Positions 28,846-38,148 of a stretch of DNA of 64,000 nucleotides are shown here, piece by piece (within the stretch, counting starts at the first letter, position 1; the number at the start of each line of letters is the position of its first letter). The position numbers were made by a program, and so were the translations under genes. The stretch is from NCBI RefSeq assembly GCF_002428305.1, contig NZ_DIVJ01000014.1, positions 50,009-114,008 of the forward strand. Direction: 5' to 3'. Below the pieces are notes generated by a model. It was not told the origin of the DNA and did no database searches. It saw nothing but the letters and a program-made list of their open reading frames with translations. The stretch is from Flavobacterium sp. UBA6135 (GTDB taxonomy: Bacteria; Bacteroidota; Bacteroidia; Flavobacteriales; Flavobacteriaceae).

Positions 28846-30381
28846 CTAATCCAATTCCATGGCACGAATTCTAAACGTTCTTCCGATGGCAAGTACTAAT
28901 TTAACTTTGTAATCTTCTATCAACCAATCTCTATAATTCTTTGTAGCATTATTTAAACAATTTGCATAGTGACGCATTCTGCTTTCAATATCTTCTTCCA
29001 ATAACTTTGCTAAAGCTTTGGCTTCATTTAATGTTTCAGAATTTTTAACACACATTAAGGCATGTTGGTTTACAGATTTTTCCAAAACAACTTTTGGACG
29101 CTGTAAAGATTGTACGGCTAATTTATATTCATTTTCAACATCAAATGAAATGTCAGCAGTTTTTGAAAAAAGTGCTCTAATTTCCGGTGGCATTTTATAG
29201 GTAAAATAACGTTCAATTTCCACATCATCTCTGAGGTTTTGAATATACTGTTCCGGATATTTAAAAATATGATGCCAATCAAAAGGATCGGTCCATAAAC
29301 CAAAACGAACAGCATTATTACCTAAATCTACAATTGTAAAAGTATTCTTATTGGGGAGGTTTCGTGAACCTCTACCAATCATTTGCAAATACAATGTCAG
29401 TGATTTTGTAGCTCTATTTAAGATAATACATTCCACTGTGGGTTCATCAAAACCCGTAGTTAATATGCCAACTGATGTTAAAATAGCATCCGGTGTGTTT
29501 TTAAACCATTCTAAAATATCTTTACGTTCTTCAGCAGAATTTGTATTATCAAGATGTTTGATAACAAATCCGGCTTGTTTGAATGTTTCCAAAACCTGAA
29601 TGGATGTCTTGATCCCGTTATTAAAAATCAATGTTTTCTTACCGAAACAGTGACTTTTATAGGCATGAACTAATTTCTCTTGTAAAGCAATATTGGTATA
29701 TAATTCATCAGAAGATTTTACGGTATAATCTCCGTTAATTCCAATTTTCAGGCTAGTGAGACCAACATCATAACTATACGTTGTTGCCTTTGCCAAATAA
29801 CCTTTTTCAACTAAAGATGCAATGGATTCTCCAACCAAAAGCTCATTATAATTTTCATACATCGGAAGTTTGAAATTGGAACTGAGCGGCGTTGCAGTAA
29901 CACCCAAAACAAAGGAATTTTTAAAAGAGCTTAATAGTTTTCTAAATGAATTATAATGTGCCTCATCAATAATTACCAAACCTACATTATTGATTTCAAG
30001 CTTCTCATCTAACAGTCTGTTTTTCAGAGTTTCAACCATCGCAACAAAACAAGAATAATCATCTTGATCTGGGATTTCTTTTAAGCTGCTGTTGATGATT
30101 TTATTTTTGACATCAAAACCTTTTAAAATTTTTGAAGTTTGCTTACATAACTCAATTCTGTGGGTTAAAATGACAACCTTTTTATCATGTTTTTCAATGT
30201 ATCTCCTAACAATTTCAGAAAAAATAACGGTCTTGCCTCCTCCTGTTGGCAATTGATATAATAAATGATGATTGGAAGATTTGTTGTCAATTCTATCGAA
30301 AATAGTATCAATATCGCCCAATTGATAACAATAAAGTTGTTTTTTTTCTTCGTATTCTTTTAGTAACTCTTTTGTTTTCAT
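28846..30381 (-). CDS. Superfamily 2 DEAD/DEAH-box helicase
   Basis: The start is set at 30381 (MKTKELLKEY); an upstream ATG at 30435 adds 18 residues that do not look like a helicase N-terminus. About 511 residues. SF2 motifs are visible: Q-like YQLGDID, Walker A PTGGGKT, Walker B IIDEAHYN, GVTATP, and motif VI QMIGRGSRNLP. It would use ATP to translocate on or unwind nucleic acid. The domain order resembles the helicase part of type I or III restriction and UvrB/RecQ-like relatives, but no nuclease or methylase partner is next to it. It stands alone with gaps on both sides; its role is unassigned. Confidence 0.88.
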   Translation of the reverse strand: MKTKELLKEYEEKKQLYCYQLGDIDTIFDRIDNKSSNHHLLYQLPTGGGKTVIFSEIVRRYIEKHDKKVVILTHRIELCKQTSKILKGFDVKNKIINSSLKEIPDQDDYSCFVAMVETLKNRLLDEKLEINNVGLVIIDEAHYNSFRKLLSSFKNSFVLGVTATPLSSNFKLPMYENYNELLVGESIASLVEKGYLAKATTYSYDVGLTSLKIGINGDYTVKSSDELYTNIALQEKLVHAYKSHCFGKKTLIFNNGIKTSIQVLETFKQAGFVIKHLDNTNSAEERKDILEWFKNTPDAILTSVGILTTGFDEPTVECIILNRATKSLTLYLQMIGRGSRNLPNKNTFTIVDLGNNAVRFGLWTDPFDWHHIFKYPEQYIQNLRDDVEIERYFTYKMPPEIRALFSKTADISFDVENEYKLAVQSLQRPKVVLEKSVNQHALMCVKNSETLNEAKALAKLLEEDIESRMRHYANCLNNATKNYRDWLIEDYKVKLVLAIGRTFRIRAMELD

Positions 30382-30611
30382 TACAGTTGGCTGATGTAAA
30401 TTCGATTTTTGCAAAAATACACACAAAAACTGCATTTTAGGTTACTTTTTAACTGGAATAATAATTTTCTTCTGCAAAGGTTAAATTTAACTTAAAAATA
30501 AGTCTGGTCAGTACTTCGAATGAATATTCCTAAACAATTATTCCTAAATTTACATCCAAATTATATATTCATAATTTTAATCTACTCCAATTATTTGAAT
30601 TGAATTTAAAG

Positions 30612-31226
30612 ATGGCAAAAGATAGAATAAAAAAGAACAGATGGCGACTTTTGCATCAGTATTATTCTTACACAGGGTTTTACAGATTTATTATTGATGG
30701 CGTTAAAAAGGCATCATTACCTCTTATTCTTGTTGTTGTGGCCTTAGTGTATGTTAATTATGAGGTTATAAAAATAAATGATTTATTAAAAATATTAACT
30801 GAAAAATATGATGACCTGACTATTTTTAGTGTCTTCTTTATTTCTGAATCTATTCTTGGTTTACTTCCTCCTGATATTTTTATTGCATGGACAAAAAACA
30901 CCAATTTTCCTATTCTATACTTAGCTGTTCTTGCAATACTATCTTATATTGGTGGCGTTATTTCTTATATTTTAGGTAAAGCAATGCTTTTAATTCCTTC
31001 CATTCAAAAATATATGGAAGAAAAAATGGCAAAGCATATAATTAATATGCGAAAATGGGGAGGTTTACTTATTGCGGCCGGTGCACTTCTCCCCTTGCCT
31101 TTTGCAATTGCCGCAATGGCGGCAGGAATGATTCGATTCGATTTTAGAAATTTCTTATTATTTTCAGTATTGCGTTTTCTTCGTTTTGTAATCTATGGTT
31201 TCGCAATTTATCAAATGCTTAATTAA
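30612..31226 (+). CDS. VTT/SNARE-associated (DedA-like, YqaA type) membrane protein
   Basis: The start is set at ATG 30612; a TTG lies four codons upstream. About 204 residues with several membrane segments and a VTT-type core: SESILGLLPPDIF near residue 80, a Gly-rich segment and GALLPLPFAIAAMAAGM near 160. The family is proposed to move or scramble lipids across the inner membrane. It overlaps the following DUF3817 gene by one base (TAATG), so the two are translated together. Confidence 0.8.
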   Translation: MAKDRIKKNRWRLLHQYYSYTGFYRFIIDGVKKASLPLILVVVALVYVNYEVIKINDLLKILTEKYDDLTIFSVFFISESILGLLPPDIFIAWTKNTNFPILYLAVLAILSYIGGVISYILGKAMLLIPSIQKYMEEKMAKHIINMRKWGGLLIAAGALLPLPFAIAAMAAGMIRFDFRNFLLFSVLRFLRFVIYGFAIYQMLN

Positions 31227-31495
31227 TGAATTCTTTTTTTAAAAAAATTGCCTTTTGGGAAGGTATTTCACTTTTAGTGTTGTTATTCATTGCAATGCCT
31301 TTTAAACACCTGCTAGAGATGCCTCTGTTAGTCAAGTATGTTGGTATGGCTCACGGAATTTTATTTATTGTTTATATCGTACTGGCAATCTTTTTGAGTC
31401 GTAACTTAAAATGGCCTTTTTCAAAACTCGTAATAGTGTGTTTGGCCTCAATTATCCCGTTTGGTACTTTTTACATCGAAAAAAAGTACTTATAA
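31226..31495 (+). CDS. DUF3817 small integral membrane protein
   Basis: An 89-residue protein with three predicted membrane segments and the DUF3817 pattern: FWEGISLLVLL near residue 11, MPFKH, VKYVGMAHGILF near 38. The family has no known reaction. Its start codon overlaps the stop of the VTT protein gene. The tightly coupled pair suggests a shared membrane role. Confidence 0.85.
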   Translation: MNSFFKKIAFWEGISLLVLLFIAMPFKHLLEMPLLVKYVGMAHGILFIVYIVLAIFLSRNLKWPFSKLVIVCLASIIPFGTFYIEKKYL

Positions 31496-31603
31496 CGATA
31501 AGAGTAAATCTATTATTAAATTACATAGCTATTAAAATCCTTTAGTAATACGTGTAACTTTCAGGGTAAAATAATTAACAATCAATTCTTAATAACTATA
31601 ATG

Positions 31604-31633
31604 AAGCCTTTGTTTTTTAACAGAGGCTTTTTT
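31604..31633 (+). terminator. Terminator upstream of the 31652 gene
   Basis: An 11-bp stem with one mismatch (AAGCCTTTGTT at 31604-31614 and AACAGAGGCTT at 31619-31629) followed by a T run. Its position, about 110 bases past the DUF3817 stop, suits termination of the VTT-DUF3817 pair. It also argues that the ATG at 31601 is not the start of the next gene. Confidence 0.7.
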
Positions 31634-31651
31634 ATAATTTTAAAAGAAAAA

Positions 31652-32047
31652 ATGACAACTAGAGATTATTACATATCTGAAAACCGTGGTGGAACCTTGG
31701 GAATTGTTACAGAACAATCATCTGCTGATGAACGTTTCCAGAATAGCACCATCAGACCGATCCTAAAATTGCAAAATGATTTACTTATTGCCGTTTTTAA
31801 AAATTATATTTCTAAACATAAAAATGACTTTTATACCTATTCGGTTGAAAGGAAATTTCAGTTTATTGAAAATGCAATTCAAAAAGATATTAAGTTCAGA
31901 AACTCTCTTAAAGGAATCGTGATAGGATTGTTTACGCTTAATGAATATTATGATTACATTCAAAATTCATCTAATTTAAACAAAAGAATGATGAATTTAG
32001 TAATTGAACGATTAAAAAGTCAAATACAGCTTTTTGAATTGGAATAG
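31652..32047 (+). CDS. Conserved hypothetical protein of Flavobacteriia
   Basis: The start is set at ATG 31652 (MTTRDYYISENRG), after the terminator hairpin that covers an upstream in-frame ATG at 31601. About 131 residues, probably all-alpha, with RFQNSTIRPILKLQNDLLIAVF near residue 30 and LKGIVIGLFTLNEYYDY near 90. I recall similar small proteins in many Flavobacteriia, sometimes labelled glyoxalase, but no glyoxalase metal site is visible. I assign no function. It has no signal peptide. Its end faces the META-domain gene with a 2-base gap. Confidence 0.7.
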   Translation: MTTRDYYISENRGGTLGIVTEQSSADERFQNSTIRPILKLQNDLLIAVFKNYISKHKNDFYTYSVERKFQFIENAIQKDIKFRNSLKGIVIGLFTLNEYYDYIQNSSNLNKRMMNLVIERLKSQIQLFELE

Positions 32048-32049
32048 AT

Positions 32050-32817
32050 TTAATCCACTTTTTTCATAATTAGTTTCATTCCGTCCGGATTTGAAAGATA
32101 AAGTCTGTTGTTCTTTATTTCGTAGGTTGTTGCAGAAGTAAGAGCTTTTATAAACACTCCTTCTTTATTTTTTGAATCGCACATCATTTTGGAACTCGCT
32201 ATATCATAAAAACGCAATAATTCACGTTCTTGAAAAAGTTTTCCTCTAATTCTGTTACAACCCCCAAATCCAGAAAAAGCCCTATCATTTGAATTGATCT
32301 CCAGAAACGGTAATTCTTCAAGAAAAAAATCTTTTGTAAAGGTTTTGCCTTCAACTTCTTCAAGAACCCAAATATCATGTAATCTGTAATCAAAGGTATA
32401 ATTTCCGCAACCCTTTAAAGAGGAGTAGTCTTTTTGTGTTCCTCTTTGAATAGTTACTTCAACTTTATAGTAATATTTTTTTTCTGACATGTTATCAGAA
32501 CAGTCTTCTTGAATTATAGTTATTTCAATTTTTCCACTTTCAGTTTCTGCTCGATACATTTTTACATTAGAATCCATAGCTCTAATTGGTTCAACATAGG
32601 GTGCATTAAAATTTAAGTTTTCATCAAGAGCAGAAAATTTTATCAAACTTTCAGAAATCTCCAAACTCCAAAAGGGTTCAGTTCCAATTGCAGAAAAATA
32701 ATGAAAAGCCATTTTTTTAGGGATTTCGTCTTCCGGAATCTCAGGTAAGGATTTTAATTTTGTAGTGCAAGAGACAATTAGTATTGTAACAAAAGACATT
32801 TGAATTAGCTTTTTCAT
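32050..32817 (-). CDS. META-domain lipoprotein (HslJ-like)
   Basis: A 255-residue lipoprotein (signal LIVSCTT, Cys near residue 17). The N-terminal half has YFSAIGTEPFWSLEI, a motif seen in COG3650-like membrane proteins. The C-terminal half (about 150-255) is a META domain: WVLEEVEGK, FSGFGGCNRIRG near 190 and MMCDSKN near 217, the pattern of HslJ. META proteins in the envelope are linked to stress or antibiotic tolerance, but no reaction is known. It is divergent from the esterase gene at 33104, with a 286-base gap. Confidence 0.87.
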   Translation of the reverse strand: MKKLIQMSFVTILIVSCTTKLKSLPEIPEDEIPKKMAFHYFSAIGTEPFWSLEISESLIKFSALDENLNFNAPYVEPIRAMDSNVKMYRAETESGKIEITIIQEDCSDNMSEKKYYYKVEVTIQRGTQKDYSSLKGCGNYTFDYRLHDIWVLEEVEGKTFTKDFFLEELPFLEINSNDRAFSGFGGCNRIRGKLFQERELLRFYDIASSKMMCDSKNKEGVFIKALTSATTYEIKNNRLYLSNPDGMKLIMKKVD

Positions 32818-33103
32818 ACTGTGAATTTTGAGTCTAAATTTAAAAATTAAATAAATCTTTTCCGATGAAATACAGCTTTTTATTATAATTTATACCGAAT
32901 ACTTCGAATTTTGGTCTTATCTTTCTCATTTATAACATCTAAAATATTGAAAGAACTTAAAATCAAGTGCGAATTACCTACTCTTTTTTAAGAAATTTTT
33001 AGTCATATAAGTAGTATTAGAATATTATGATAATAATTTTCAAAAAATAGATTTTCATGGGTTTTTATGTACATTTTTCAGTATTATTGTTAAAAGTATT
33101 ATA

Positions 33104-33817
33104 ATGAAAGAAGAATATTTTAAATGGTACTCCCCTAACCTCAATAGAGAAATTGAAATGCTTGTTTTTGGACATGCTGGATATCCGGTAATTGTTTTTC
33201 CAACATCCATGGGAAGTTATCATGAAAACCGAGATCAGGGACTAATAAAATCTGCCCAATGGTATATTGAACAAGGCTTAATTCAAATATTTTGTCCGGG
33301 AAGCATTGATAAAGACAGTTTTTATAATAAAAATATTCATCCTGTTCATCGCATTCAAAACCATGTATGGTATGATAAGATGATTTGTCATGAAATTGTG
33401 GAACGTGTAAAAAACAATACTCCGGTTGGTAAAGTAGCAGTTGCAGGTTGCAGCTTTGGTGCTTATCATGCCGCAAATTTTGCTTTCAGACATCCCGGAT
33501 ATGTAAGCCATATGTTTGCCATGAGTGGTGCTTTTAGTATTAAAAGTTTTATGGATGGCCATCACGATGAAAATGTGTTTTACAATAGCCCCGAAGATTT
33601 TATTCACGGTTTAAACGATCCTGAATTATGGCGAATGGATATTGTATTGGGAACTTCCAATTGGGATATCTGTTTAGATGCAAATTTGAGATTGAGTAAA
33701 ATTTTAGCTCATAGAGATGTTCCTCATTGGTTGGACATTCGACAAGACCGTGAGCATGATTGGCCGGTTTGGCGTGAAATGTTTCCTCATTATCTGTCGC
33801 GAATCAAGTTTAATTAA
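33104..33817 (+). CDS. Putative cytoplasmic esterase, COG4947-like alpha/beta hydrolase
   Basis: A 237-residue protein without signal peptide. It shows an alpha/beta-hydrolase fold: nucleophile elbow AGCSFGAYHAANFA near residue 115 and a late HDWPVWREMFPHYL near 222 with the catalytic His. It resembles the COG4947 esterase group. It is the first of five closely spaced plus-strand genes with two ATP-grasp-like proteins, a GCS2 ligase and a class I amidotransferase. In that context it may hydrolyse or transfer an ester or amide of the pathway product. The substrate is unknown. Confidence 0.85.
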   Translation: MKEEYFKWYSPNLNREIEMLVFGHAGYPVIVFPTSMGSYHENRDQGLIKSAQWYIEQGLIQIFCPGSIDKDSFYNKNIHPVHRIQNHVWYDKMICHEIVERVKNNTPVGKVAVAGCSFGAYHAANFAFRHPGYVSHMFAMSGAFSIKSFMDGHHDENVFYNSPEDFIHGLNDPELWRMDIVLGTSNWDICLDANLRLSKILAHRDVPHWLDIRQDREHDWPVWREMFPHYLSRIKFN

Positions 33818-33855
33818 AAAGTATAGTGTAAGTAATACAACTAAATAGAACGTTT

Positions 33856-34812
33856 ATGAAAAAAATTGGAATTTTATTTGGAATGGAAGACACCTTCCCT
33901 CAGGCATTCATAGAAAGAGTAAATTCAAAAAATGAAAAAGGCATCATTGCCGAAGCTGTTTCTATTGACAAAGTAGTACAAAACAAAGCCACTGAATATG
34001 CTGTGATTATTGATCGAATTTCTCAAGATGTACCATTTTATAGGGCTTATTTAAAAAACGCTGCTCTAACGGGAACTGCCGTAATCAATAATCCATTTTG
34101 GTGGAGTGCAGATGATAAGTTTTTCAACAACTGTTTGGCTGATGTTTTAGGAGTTCCGCTACCAAACACAGTGCTTCTTCCTTCTGCAGAACATCCGACT
34201 GATACAACCAGTAAATCATTCCGAAATTTAAAATATCCTTTAGATTGGGAAGAAATGTTCAATTATATTGGTTTTCCGGCTTATATGAAACCTTATGCCG
34301 GTGGAGGTTGGAAAAATGTTTATCGTTTAGAAAACAGAGATGAATTTTGGGAAATACATCGTGAAACCGGACAATTAGTAATGTTGTTACAGGAAGAAAT
34401 TGTGTTTGATCAATATTTCAGAGTGTATTGTCTTGGCGGAAAAGCAGTGAGGATAATGCCATATGAACCTAGAAACCCACATCACTTGCGTTATGTTGTT
34501 GACGGACCTCCTGCTGATAAAAAACTTTTGGCTACCGTTAAAGAGTATACACTTCGCCTTTGCAAAGGTTTAGGGTATGATTTCAATACTGTTGAATTTG
34601 CCGTTAGAGACGGAATTCCTTATGCCATTGATTTCGGAAATCCGGCTCCTGATGCAGAATTAACTTCTGTTGGTAAAGAAAATTTTGATTGGGTGGTCGA
34701 AGAAGCTGCAAAAATGGCCATTGAATATGCCAAAAAACACAAAGATGGACAGATGAATCTAACTTGGGGCACTTTTATGAAAGGTTCTGTAAATGACACA
34801 AAAAGATTCTAA
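33856..34812 (+). CDS. ATP-grasp ligase, substrate unknown
   Basis: A 318-residue cytoplasmic protein. The N-terminal third resembles a preATP-grasp domain (MKKIGILFGMEDTFPQAFIERV), and the middle and end hold ATP-grasp features: MKPYAGGGWKNVY near residue 146, MLLQEEIVFDQYFRVYCLGGKAV near 180, and FAVRDGIPYAIDFGNPAPDAEL near 255 with metal-binding acidic and Asn residues. ATP-grasp enzymes join a carboxylate to an amine through an acyl phosphate. It lies 38 bases after the esterase and 24 before the GCS2 gene. RimK-like peptide ligases are the closest known analogy. Confidence 0.87.
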   Translation: MKKIGILFGMEDTFPQAFIERVNSKNEKGIIAEAVSIDKVVQNKATEYAVIIDRISQDVPFYRAYLKNAALTGTAVINNPFWWSADDKFFNNCLADVLGVPLPNTVLLPSAEHPTDTTSKSFRNLKYPLDWEEMFNYIGFPAYMKPYAGGGWKNVYRLENRDEFWEIHRETGQLVMLLQEEIVFDQYFRVYCLGGKAVRIMPYEPRNPHHLRYVVDGPPADKKLLATVKEYTLRLCKGLGYDFNTVEFAVRDGIPYAIDFGNPAPDAELTSVGKENFDWVVEEAAKMAIEYAKKHKDGQMNLTWGTFMKGSVNDTKRF

Positions 34813-34836
34813 AACTGAAGTTTTAAACATAAGATT

Positions 34837-35949
34837 ATGAAGAAAGAGTTACCGGTTTTTACGCTTGGTGTTGAAGAGGAATATTTAATTATTGACCCAC
34901 AAACAAGAGATTTACGTTCACATATGTCCAAAATTGTTGATGGAGCAAAAATAATTCTCCAAGAACAAGTTAAGGCAGAAATGCACCAATCTGTTGTGGA
35001 AGTGGGTACAAATATTTGTAAAAACGTCAAAGAAGCTCGTGAAGAAATTACGTTCCTTCGCAAGAAAATTGTAGAACTTGCCGCAAATCAAGGCTTGGTT
35101 GTTGGTGCAGCTGGAACACATCCGTTTTCTAAATGGCAAGACCAGCCTATTACAGATGATCCGCGTTATCACATGATTGTTAATGAACTACAAGATGCCG
35201 CTAGGTCTAATTTAATTTTTGGAATGCATTGCCATGTAGGAATTGAAAGCCGAGAAGTTGGGTTGCAATTGATCAATCAAGCGTGTTATTTCTTGCCTCA
35301 TATTTTTGCATTGTCAACCAATTCCCCTTTTTGGGAAGGAAGAAATACCGGATATAAATCATTCAGAACCAAAGTTTTTGATAAATTTCCAAGAACCGGT
35401 TTGCCGGAATATTTTGATTCTGTACAATCCTATGATAATTTTCTGGAAACTTTAGTCAAAACAAATTGTATTGATAATCCTAAAAAGATTTGGTGGGACT
35501 TGCGTTTGCATCCTTTTTATAACACCATCGAATTTCGTATTTGTGATATGAGCTTGACTGTTGACGAAACTATTTGCATTGTGGCCATTATTCAAGCAGT
35601 AGTTGCAAAATTATACAAACTGAATTCTTCCAATATTAGTTTTAACGTCTATAGGTTGGCTTTAATAAAAGAGAACAAATTCCGTGCTGCTCGATATGGC
35701 GTTCAAGGAAACATGATTGATTTTGGTTTACAAAAAGAAGTCCCAACCAAAGAACTAATTCTAGAACTACTCGAATTTATTGATGATGTGGTTGATGAAT
35801 TAGGTAGTCGAGATGAAATTAATTATGTGCATACCATCCTAAAAGAAGGAACCGGTGCCGCAAAACAATTGGCTGTTTTTAAAGAAACACAAGATTTAAC
35901 CAAAGTAGTAGATTTTATCACAGCTCAATTTACCAAAGGGATTGATTAG
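34837..35949 (+). CDS. GCS2-type carboxylate-amine ligase (YbdK-like)
   Basis: A 370-residue protein with the GCS2 family opening FTLGVEEEYLIIDP at residue 8, GTHPFSKW near 91, FGMHCHVGI near 127, and WWDLRLHPFYNTIEFRICD near 222. The family has the glutamine-synthetase-like fold and makes gamma-glutamyl or other amide bonds with ATP; E. coli YbdK has weak glutamate-cysteine ligase activity. It is the central gene of the five-gene set. The natural substrates here are not known and need not be glutamate and cysteine. Its length fits the family. Confidence 0.93.
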   Translation: MKKELPVFTLGVEEEYLIIDPQTRDLRSHMSKIVDGAKIILQEQVKAEMHQSVVEVGTNICKNVKEAREEITFLRKKIVELAANQGLVVGAAGTHPFSKWQDQPITDDPRYHMIVNELQDAARSNLIFGMHCHVGIESREVGLQLINQACYFLPHIFALSTNSPFWEGRNTGYKSFRTKVFDKFPRTGLPEYFDSVQSYDNFLETLVKTNCIDNPKKIWWDLRLHPFYNTIEFRICDMSLTVDETICIVAIIQAVVAKLYKLNSSNISFNVYRLALIKENKFRAARYGVQGNMIDFGLQKEVPTKELILELLEFIDDVVDELGSRDEINYVHTILKEGTGAAKQLAVFKETQDLTKVVDFITAQFTKGID

Positions 35950-36001
35950 AAAAATGGAAAAATGTTAATAGATTTAGTAATAAACCAAAGTTAAACCTAA
36001 A

Positions 36002-36030
36002 TTGCTTCTTTTAAAAAAAAGTTATATTTG
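36002..36030 (+). promoter_or_regulatory. Likely promoter of the glutamine amidotransferase gene
   Basis: TATATTTG at 36023-36030 is an exact Bacteroidota -7 box, with TTG at 36002-36004 as a possible -33 element (spacing of 18 is slightly short). It lies 20 bases before the ATG at 36051, in the 101-base gap after the GCS2 gene. It would give this gene some independence from the upstream three. Confidence 0.5.
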
Positions 36031-36050
36031 TTTTATTAAATCAAAATCAA

Positions 36051-36878
36051 ATGGATAGACAGATAAGAATTGCCGTGTTAGATATGTATGATGGAGAGGC
36101 AAATCAGGGAATGCGATGCATTTTTGATATCATAAATCGTTTTAACCAAATGATTTCCTTTCAAGTTTTTGATGTAAGAGGCAAAAATGAAATTCCGGAT
36201 ATAAACAAATTTGACATTTATATTTCAAGTGGCGGACCGGGAAATCCGTTGGAAGGTAACGGAATTTGGGATAAAAAATATTTTGAATTGATTGATAGTC
36301 TTTGGGATTGGAACAAGGAAAATGAAATGAAAAAACATGTTTTGTTTATCTGCCACTCCTTTCAAATGGCTTGCAAACATTTTGGTTTAGCCGAAATAAA
36401 CAAAAGAAAAGACACGTCTTTTGGTATCATGACCACGCATAAAGTAAACGAAGGTCTTACTGATGCTTTATTTGAAGGTTTGGAAAATCCATTTTATACC
36501 ATTGACAGTAGAGATTACCAAGTGGTGCAACCTCATACAAAAAATTTCAAGAAAATTGGAGCACAAATTATTGCACTCGAAAAAATTAGAGACCACGTGC
36601 AGTATGAACGTGCCGTAATGGGAATTCGTTTTTCAAAAGAAATTGTGGGTGTTCAATTTCATCCTGAAGCTGACCCAATGAGTTTTCTGGCTCACATGAA
36701 AAACAGAGCATTTCGCGAAAAAATCATCGAAATGAAAGGTAGGGTAAAGTTTTTAAAAATGCTGGAAAACTTGGTTGAAGAAGATAAAATTTATAAAACA
36801 AATGAAACCATTATTCCTAACTTCCTTCGCATAGCGATTAATGATTTAATGAAACACAAAAAAATACTCTCTAATTAA
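36051..36878 (+). CDS. Class I glutamine amidotransferase-like protein
   Basis: A 275-residue protein with the class I GATase fold: SGGPGNPLEG near residue 58 (oxyanion strand), FICHSFQMACKHFG near 101 with the nucleophilic Cys, and GVQFHPEADP near 203 with the His and Glu of the triad. In this family it would release ammonia from glutamine for a partner, or hydrolyse a gamma-glutamyl bond. The HSFQ after Cys differs from the more usual GxQ pattern. It lies between the GCS2 gene and the second ATP-grasp-like gene, which makes a role in the same pathway likely. Confidence 0.88.
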   Translation: MDRQIRIAVLDMYDGEANQGMRCIFDIINRFNQMISFQVFDVRGKNEIPDINKFDIYISSGGPGNPLEGNGIWDKKYFELIDSLWDWNKENEMKKHVLFICHSFQMACKHFGLAEINKRKDTSFGIMTTHKVNEGLTDALFEGLENPFYTIDSRDYQVVQPHTKNFKKIGAQIIALEKIRDHVQYERAVMGIRFSKEIVGVQFHPEADPMSFLAHMKNRAFREKIIEMKGRVKFLKMLENLVEEDKIYKTNETIIPNFLRIAINDLMKHKKILSN

Positions 36879-36901
36879 TTTACAAATTTTAAATTTCCAA
36901 T

Positions 36902-36936
36902 AAAGGCACATCTGAACAAACATTTGTGCCTTTTGC
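36902..36936 (+). terminator. Hairpin after the amidotransferase gene, possible terminator
   Basis: A perfect 9-bp stem (AAAGGCACA at 36902-36910, complement at 36924-36932) with a 13-base loop. The T run after it is short, so it may be a weak terminator or an RNA-processing hairpin before the gene at 36958. Confidence 0.5.
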
Positions 36937-36957
36937 GATTTAATAAATAAAATTGTT

Positions 36958-38148
36958 ATGAATCCTAGCTATAGAAAACTTTTTAACGAGCATTTTTCAA
37001 CTGAAAAATACGAACACTTAATTGATAGTATATCAGCTGATTTTAATTATAAACCAACATTTCGCATTGGTGAAACTCCATTTTTCATTTCAAATGAATT
37101 AAAAAATCAATTGCTTGAAGGCTGTAATGAAGTTATAGCTTTTATTCAAAAAGATGATTTTAAAGAATTAACAAACAAAGCATTAGAATTAAATAGAAAA
37201 GTGCCAAATGAAGACAGTCATACTACTTTTTTTGCTATTGATTTTGGCATTTGTGAAGAAAATGGTGAATTGACACCAAAGTTGATTGAAGTACAAGGTT
37301 TTCCTTCTTTGTTTAATTTTCAGAATAATTTGGCTCAAAAATTTGTTGACCACTACCCTTTTCTTTCTGAACTGACTCCTTATTTAAGCGGTTTAAATCA
37401 TGAAACATATTTAAAATTAATAAAAGAGGTCATTTGCAATAATTACCCAACAGAAAATGTGATTTTATTGGAAATTGAACCTGAAAAACAAAACACCCGA
37501 ATTGATTTTTTATATTGCAATCGTGATTTAGGCATTCCTGTGGTTTGTGTGACTGAACTCATTCAAAAAGGTAAAAAGCTTTTTTACACCAATGCTGATG
37601 GAGTTGAAATTGAAGTGAAACGCATTTACAATCGTGTCATATTTGACGAATTAGATTTGCGAACCGATTTGCAACTCAACTTTGATTTTTCTGATGATTT
37701 GGATGTAGAATGGGCCGGACATCCCAATTGGTTTTTTAGAATCAGTAAGTTTATTTTACCTTATCTTAAAGGAAAATATTTTATAGAAACTACATTGCTT
37801 AGTGAATTAAAAGAAATCCCATCCGATTTAGAAAATTATGTACTTAAACCATTGTTTTCCTTTTCAGGAAGTGGTGTGGTATTTCATGTCAAACCCGAAG
37901 ATATTGAAGCCGTAAAAGAAAAAGACTTATATATTTTACAGAAAAAAGTAAACTACCTGCCTATTATTCAATCACCTGACGGAAAAGTTAAAGCAGAAGT
38001 CCGCATTTTGTGTGTTTGGCCAAAAGAGGCCTCCGCTCCTATTCCGGTTACCAATTTGGTTCGATTAAGTCGTGGTGAAATGATTGGTGTAAAATTCAAT
38101 AAAGATAAGGATTGGGTTGGCGGAACTGTTGGAATGTTTGAGAGGTAG
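36958..38148 (+). CDS. ATP-grasp-like protein, function unknown
   Basis: A 396-residue cytoplasmic protein. The C-terminal half looks ATP-grasp-like: YVLKPLFSFSGSGVVFHV near residue 297, LYILQKKVNYLPII near 325 and KAEVRILCVW near 343. The N-terminal half (with LIEVQGFPSLFNFQ near 115) suggests an arrangement like circularly permuted ATP-grasp or glutathionylspermidine synthase-type ligases; this is a structural guess. It ends the five-gene set. If the cluster makes a peptide-like product, this would be its second or third ligase. Confidence 0.75.
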   Translation: MNPSYRKLFNEHFSTEKYEHLIDSISADFNYKPTFRIGETPFFISNELKNQLLEGCNEVIAFIQKDDFKELTNKALELNRKVPNEDSHTTFFAIDFGICEENGELTPKLIEVQGFPSLFNFQNNLAQKFVDHYPFLSELTPYLSGLNHETYLKLIKEVICNNYPTENVILLEIEPEKQNTRIDFLYCNRDLGIPVVCVTELIQKGKKLFYTNADGVEIEVKRIYNRVIFDELDLRTDLQLNFDFSDDLDVEWAGHPNWFFRISKFILPYLKGKYFIETTLLSELKEIPSDLENYVLKPLFSFSGSGVVFHVKPEDIEAVKEKDLYILQKKVNYLPIIQSPDGKVKAEVRILCVWPKEASAPIPVTNLVRLSRGEMIGVKFNKDKDWVGGTVGMFER

